Below, piece after piece: positions 63,188 through 64,000 of a DNA stretch of 64,000 nt. A program made the translations under genes and the position numbers. Under the pieces are notes generated by a model. It had not been told where the DNA came from, searched no databases, and saw nothing but the letters and a program-made list of their open reading frames with translations. Positions within the stretch are counted from its first letter, which is position 1; every line of letters starts with the position of its first letter. Origin of the DNA: Streptomyces humi (GTDB lineage Bacteria > Actinomycetota > Actinomycetes > Streptomycetales > Streptomycetaceae); NCBI RefSeq assembly GCF_001005085.2, contig NZ_LBMU02000069.1, forward strand, positions 62,001 to 126,000, given 5' to 3'.

Positions 63188-64000
63188 ATGGTCTCCAGCA
63201 AGCACAGCGGCAAGGAGTTGCGGCGACTGGCGCGCTCCGTCCTGCAACCCGGGTTCGTGGGCACCGAGGCCCCCGACTGGTTGCTGCGCGAGATCGGGGA
63301 CGGTCTCGCGTCGGTCGTGCTCTTCTCCCGCAACATCGTCACACCCCGCCAGGTCGCGCGTCTGACCGGGCAACTGCGCGCGGCGAACCCCGAGTTGATC
63401 ATCGCGATCGACGAGGAGGCCGGGGACGTCACCCGGATCGAGTCGGCGACCGGTTCCACCCGGCCGGGCAACTTCGCGCTCGGAACCGTCGACGACACCG
63501 AGTTGACCGAGGCCGTCGCCGCCGACCTGGGCCGACAGCTGCACACGGCCGGCGTGAGCCTCGACTACGCGCCCAGCGCGGACGTGAACTCCAACCCGGA
63601 CAACCCGATCATCGGCGTCAGGTCCTTCGGCGTCGACGCAAAGGTGGTGGCGCGGCACACCGGGGCCTGGATCCGGGGCCTCCAGTCGGCCGGTGTCGCC
63701 GCCTGCGCCAAGCACTTCCCGGGCCACGGCGACGTGGCCGTGGACTCCCACCACGGCCTGCCCGTCTACGAGGCCGACCGGGCGCGGATCGCCGAGCAGG
63801 CCCTGCCACCGTTCCGTGCCGCGATCGACGCGGGCGTGCGCGCGGTGATGACCGGCCACCTGCTGGTCCCCGCCTACGACCCCGAGCTGCCCGCCACCCT
63901 GAGCCACCGCGTCCTGCACGAACTGCTGCGTCAGGAGCTCGGGTTCGACGGCATGGTGGTCACCGACGCCATCGAGATGGGCGCCGTGGCCGGCCGCTAC
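63188..64000 (+). CDS. GH3 beta-N-acetylglucosaminidase (NagZ-type), 3' end outside window
   Basis: The first 271 codons of a family 3 glycosidase run off the window edge. It matches NagZ: VLFSRNIVTPRQVARL at the start, IAIDEEAGDVTRI, the catalytic loop KHFPGHGDVAVDSHHGLPV beginning at K175 (His acting in general acid/base catalysis), and the nucleophile D260 in VVTDAIEMGAV. No signal peptide, so it is likely cytoplasmic and releases N-acetylglucosamine from chitin or peptidoglycan fragments. ATG at 63188 has GGGAGGG 8 nt upstream. The DasR-like boxes fit this function. Confidence 0.88.
   Translation, partial: MVSSKHSGKELRRLARSVLQPGFVGTEAPDWLLREIGDGLASVVLFSRNIVTPRQVARLTGQLRAANPELIIAIDEEAGDVTRIESATGSTRPGNFALGTVDDTELTEAVAADLGRQLHTAGVSLDYAPSADVNSNPDNPIIGVRSFGVDAKVVARHTGAWIRGLQSAGVAACAKHFPGHGDVAVDSHHGLPVYEADRARIAEQALPPFRAAIDAGVRAVMTGHLLVPAYDPELPATLSHRVLHELLRQELGFDGMVVTDAIEMGAVAGRY

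Noticed and set aside
1..64000. tRNA, rRNA, riboswitch, insertion sequence, integrase or attachment site
   Set aside because: No cloverleaf, rRNA segment, transposase motif or integrase motif was seen in any gene or spacer. I cannot run a covariance search, so small RNAs could be missed.

Overview
The window is chromosomal DNA from a high-G+C actinomycete, almost certainly a Streptomyces. Codon third positions are nearly all G/C, there are many leaderless or GTG/TTG-started genes, a single TTA (bldA-type) leucine codon, and family content typical of the genus (DUF6421, DUF5997, DUF6271, Rv1733c-like protein, PaaX/AidB pair, GH127, PL3 pectate lyase). I see no tRNA, rRNA, CRISPR array, insertion sequence or prophage gene. 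Both ends are cut inside the chromosome; the last gene (GH3) is incomplete.

Layout. 1-7.1 kb: DUF4395 protein, PlsC acyltransferase, and a leftward set of DUF6421, SDR, threonine aldolase, transglutaminase-like and B3/B4 genes, then a glycerophosphodiesterase. 7.1-17.7 kb: GNAT, VOC, a MarR/FUSC export pair with a clear operator, DUF5134, an M56 peptidase, PAP2, HAD, TetR, an FprA-like ferredoxin reductase and a nucleobase permease. 17.7-26.6 kb: a divergent esterase/pectate lyase pair with CebR- and LacI-type operators, an alpha/beta hydrolase, a PaaX/AidB-like pair sharing a long dyad, a HEAT-repeat gene with a TTA codon, and an Rv1733c-like membrane protein. 26.9-35.4 kb: beta-propeller protein, Ung, BadF-type sugar kinase, a CbiX-like protein without its metal ligand, a lactonase behind a DasR-type box, a second FUSC protein divergent from an Lrp regulator, and a HAD hydrolase. 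35.5-42.4 kb: Tat-exported GH127 with an inserted LamG domain, DHA2 exporter, O-methyltransferase, a LysR effector domain without HTH, and DUF5997.

42.5-55.1 kb holds the most striking block, a single operon of five translationally linked genes: DUF4132 protein, 1644-residue companion, MoxR-type AAA ATPase, DUF5682-vWA fusion, and SWIM zinc-finger protein. It has the composition of the uncharacterised E. coli yehI-yehQ group and of predicted MoxR/vWA conflict systems. It is preceded by a perfect match to the RecA-independent (PafBC-type) DNA-damage promoter pattern TTGTCRGTG-N8-TANNNT and closed by tandem hairpins. Two other genes in the window (HEAT, beta-propeller) carry near matches to the same promoter.

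55.2-64.0 kb: LuxR-type regulator, DUF1326-DUF2182 pair, then a compact leftward five-gene operon (2-oxoglutarate dioxygenase, DUF6271 GT-A-like protein, PLP-dependent ornithine/lysine-type decarboxylase, GNAT, MFS exporter). This looks like a small cryptic biosynthetic cassette. It faces a GH3 beta-N-acetylglucosaminidase across a gap with two DasR-box-like sequences, suggesting N-acetylglucosamine-responsive control. Downstream of four genes (ferredoxin reductase, HEAT, CbiX-like, LysR-like) the DNA around the stop codon is duplicated into the intergenic space, a recurrent local oddity.
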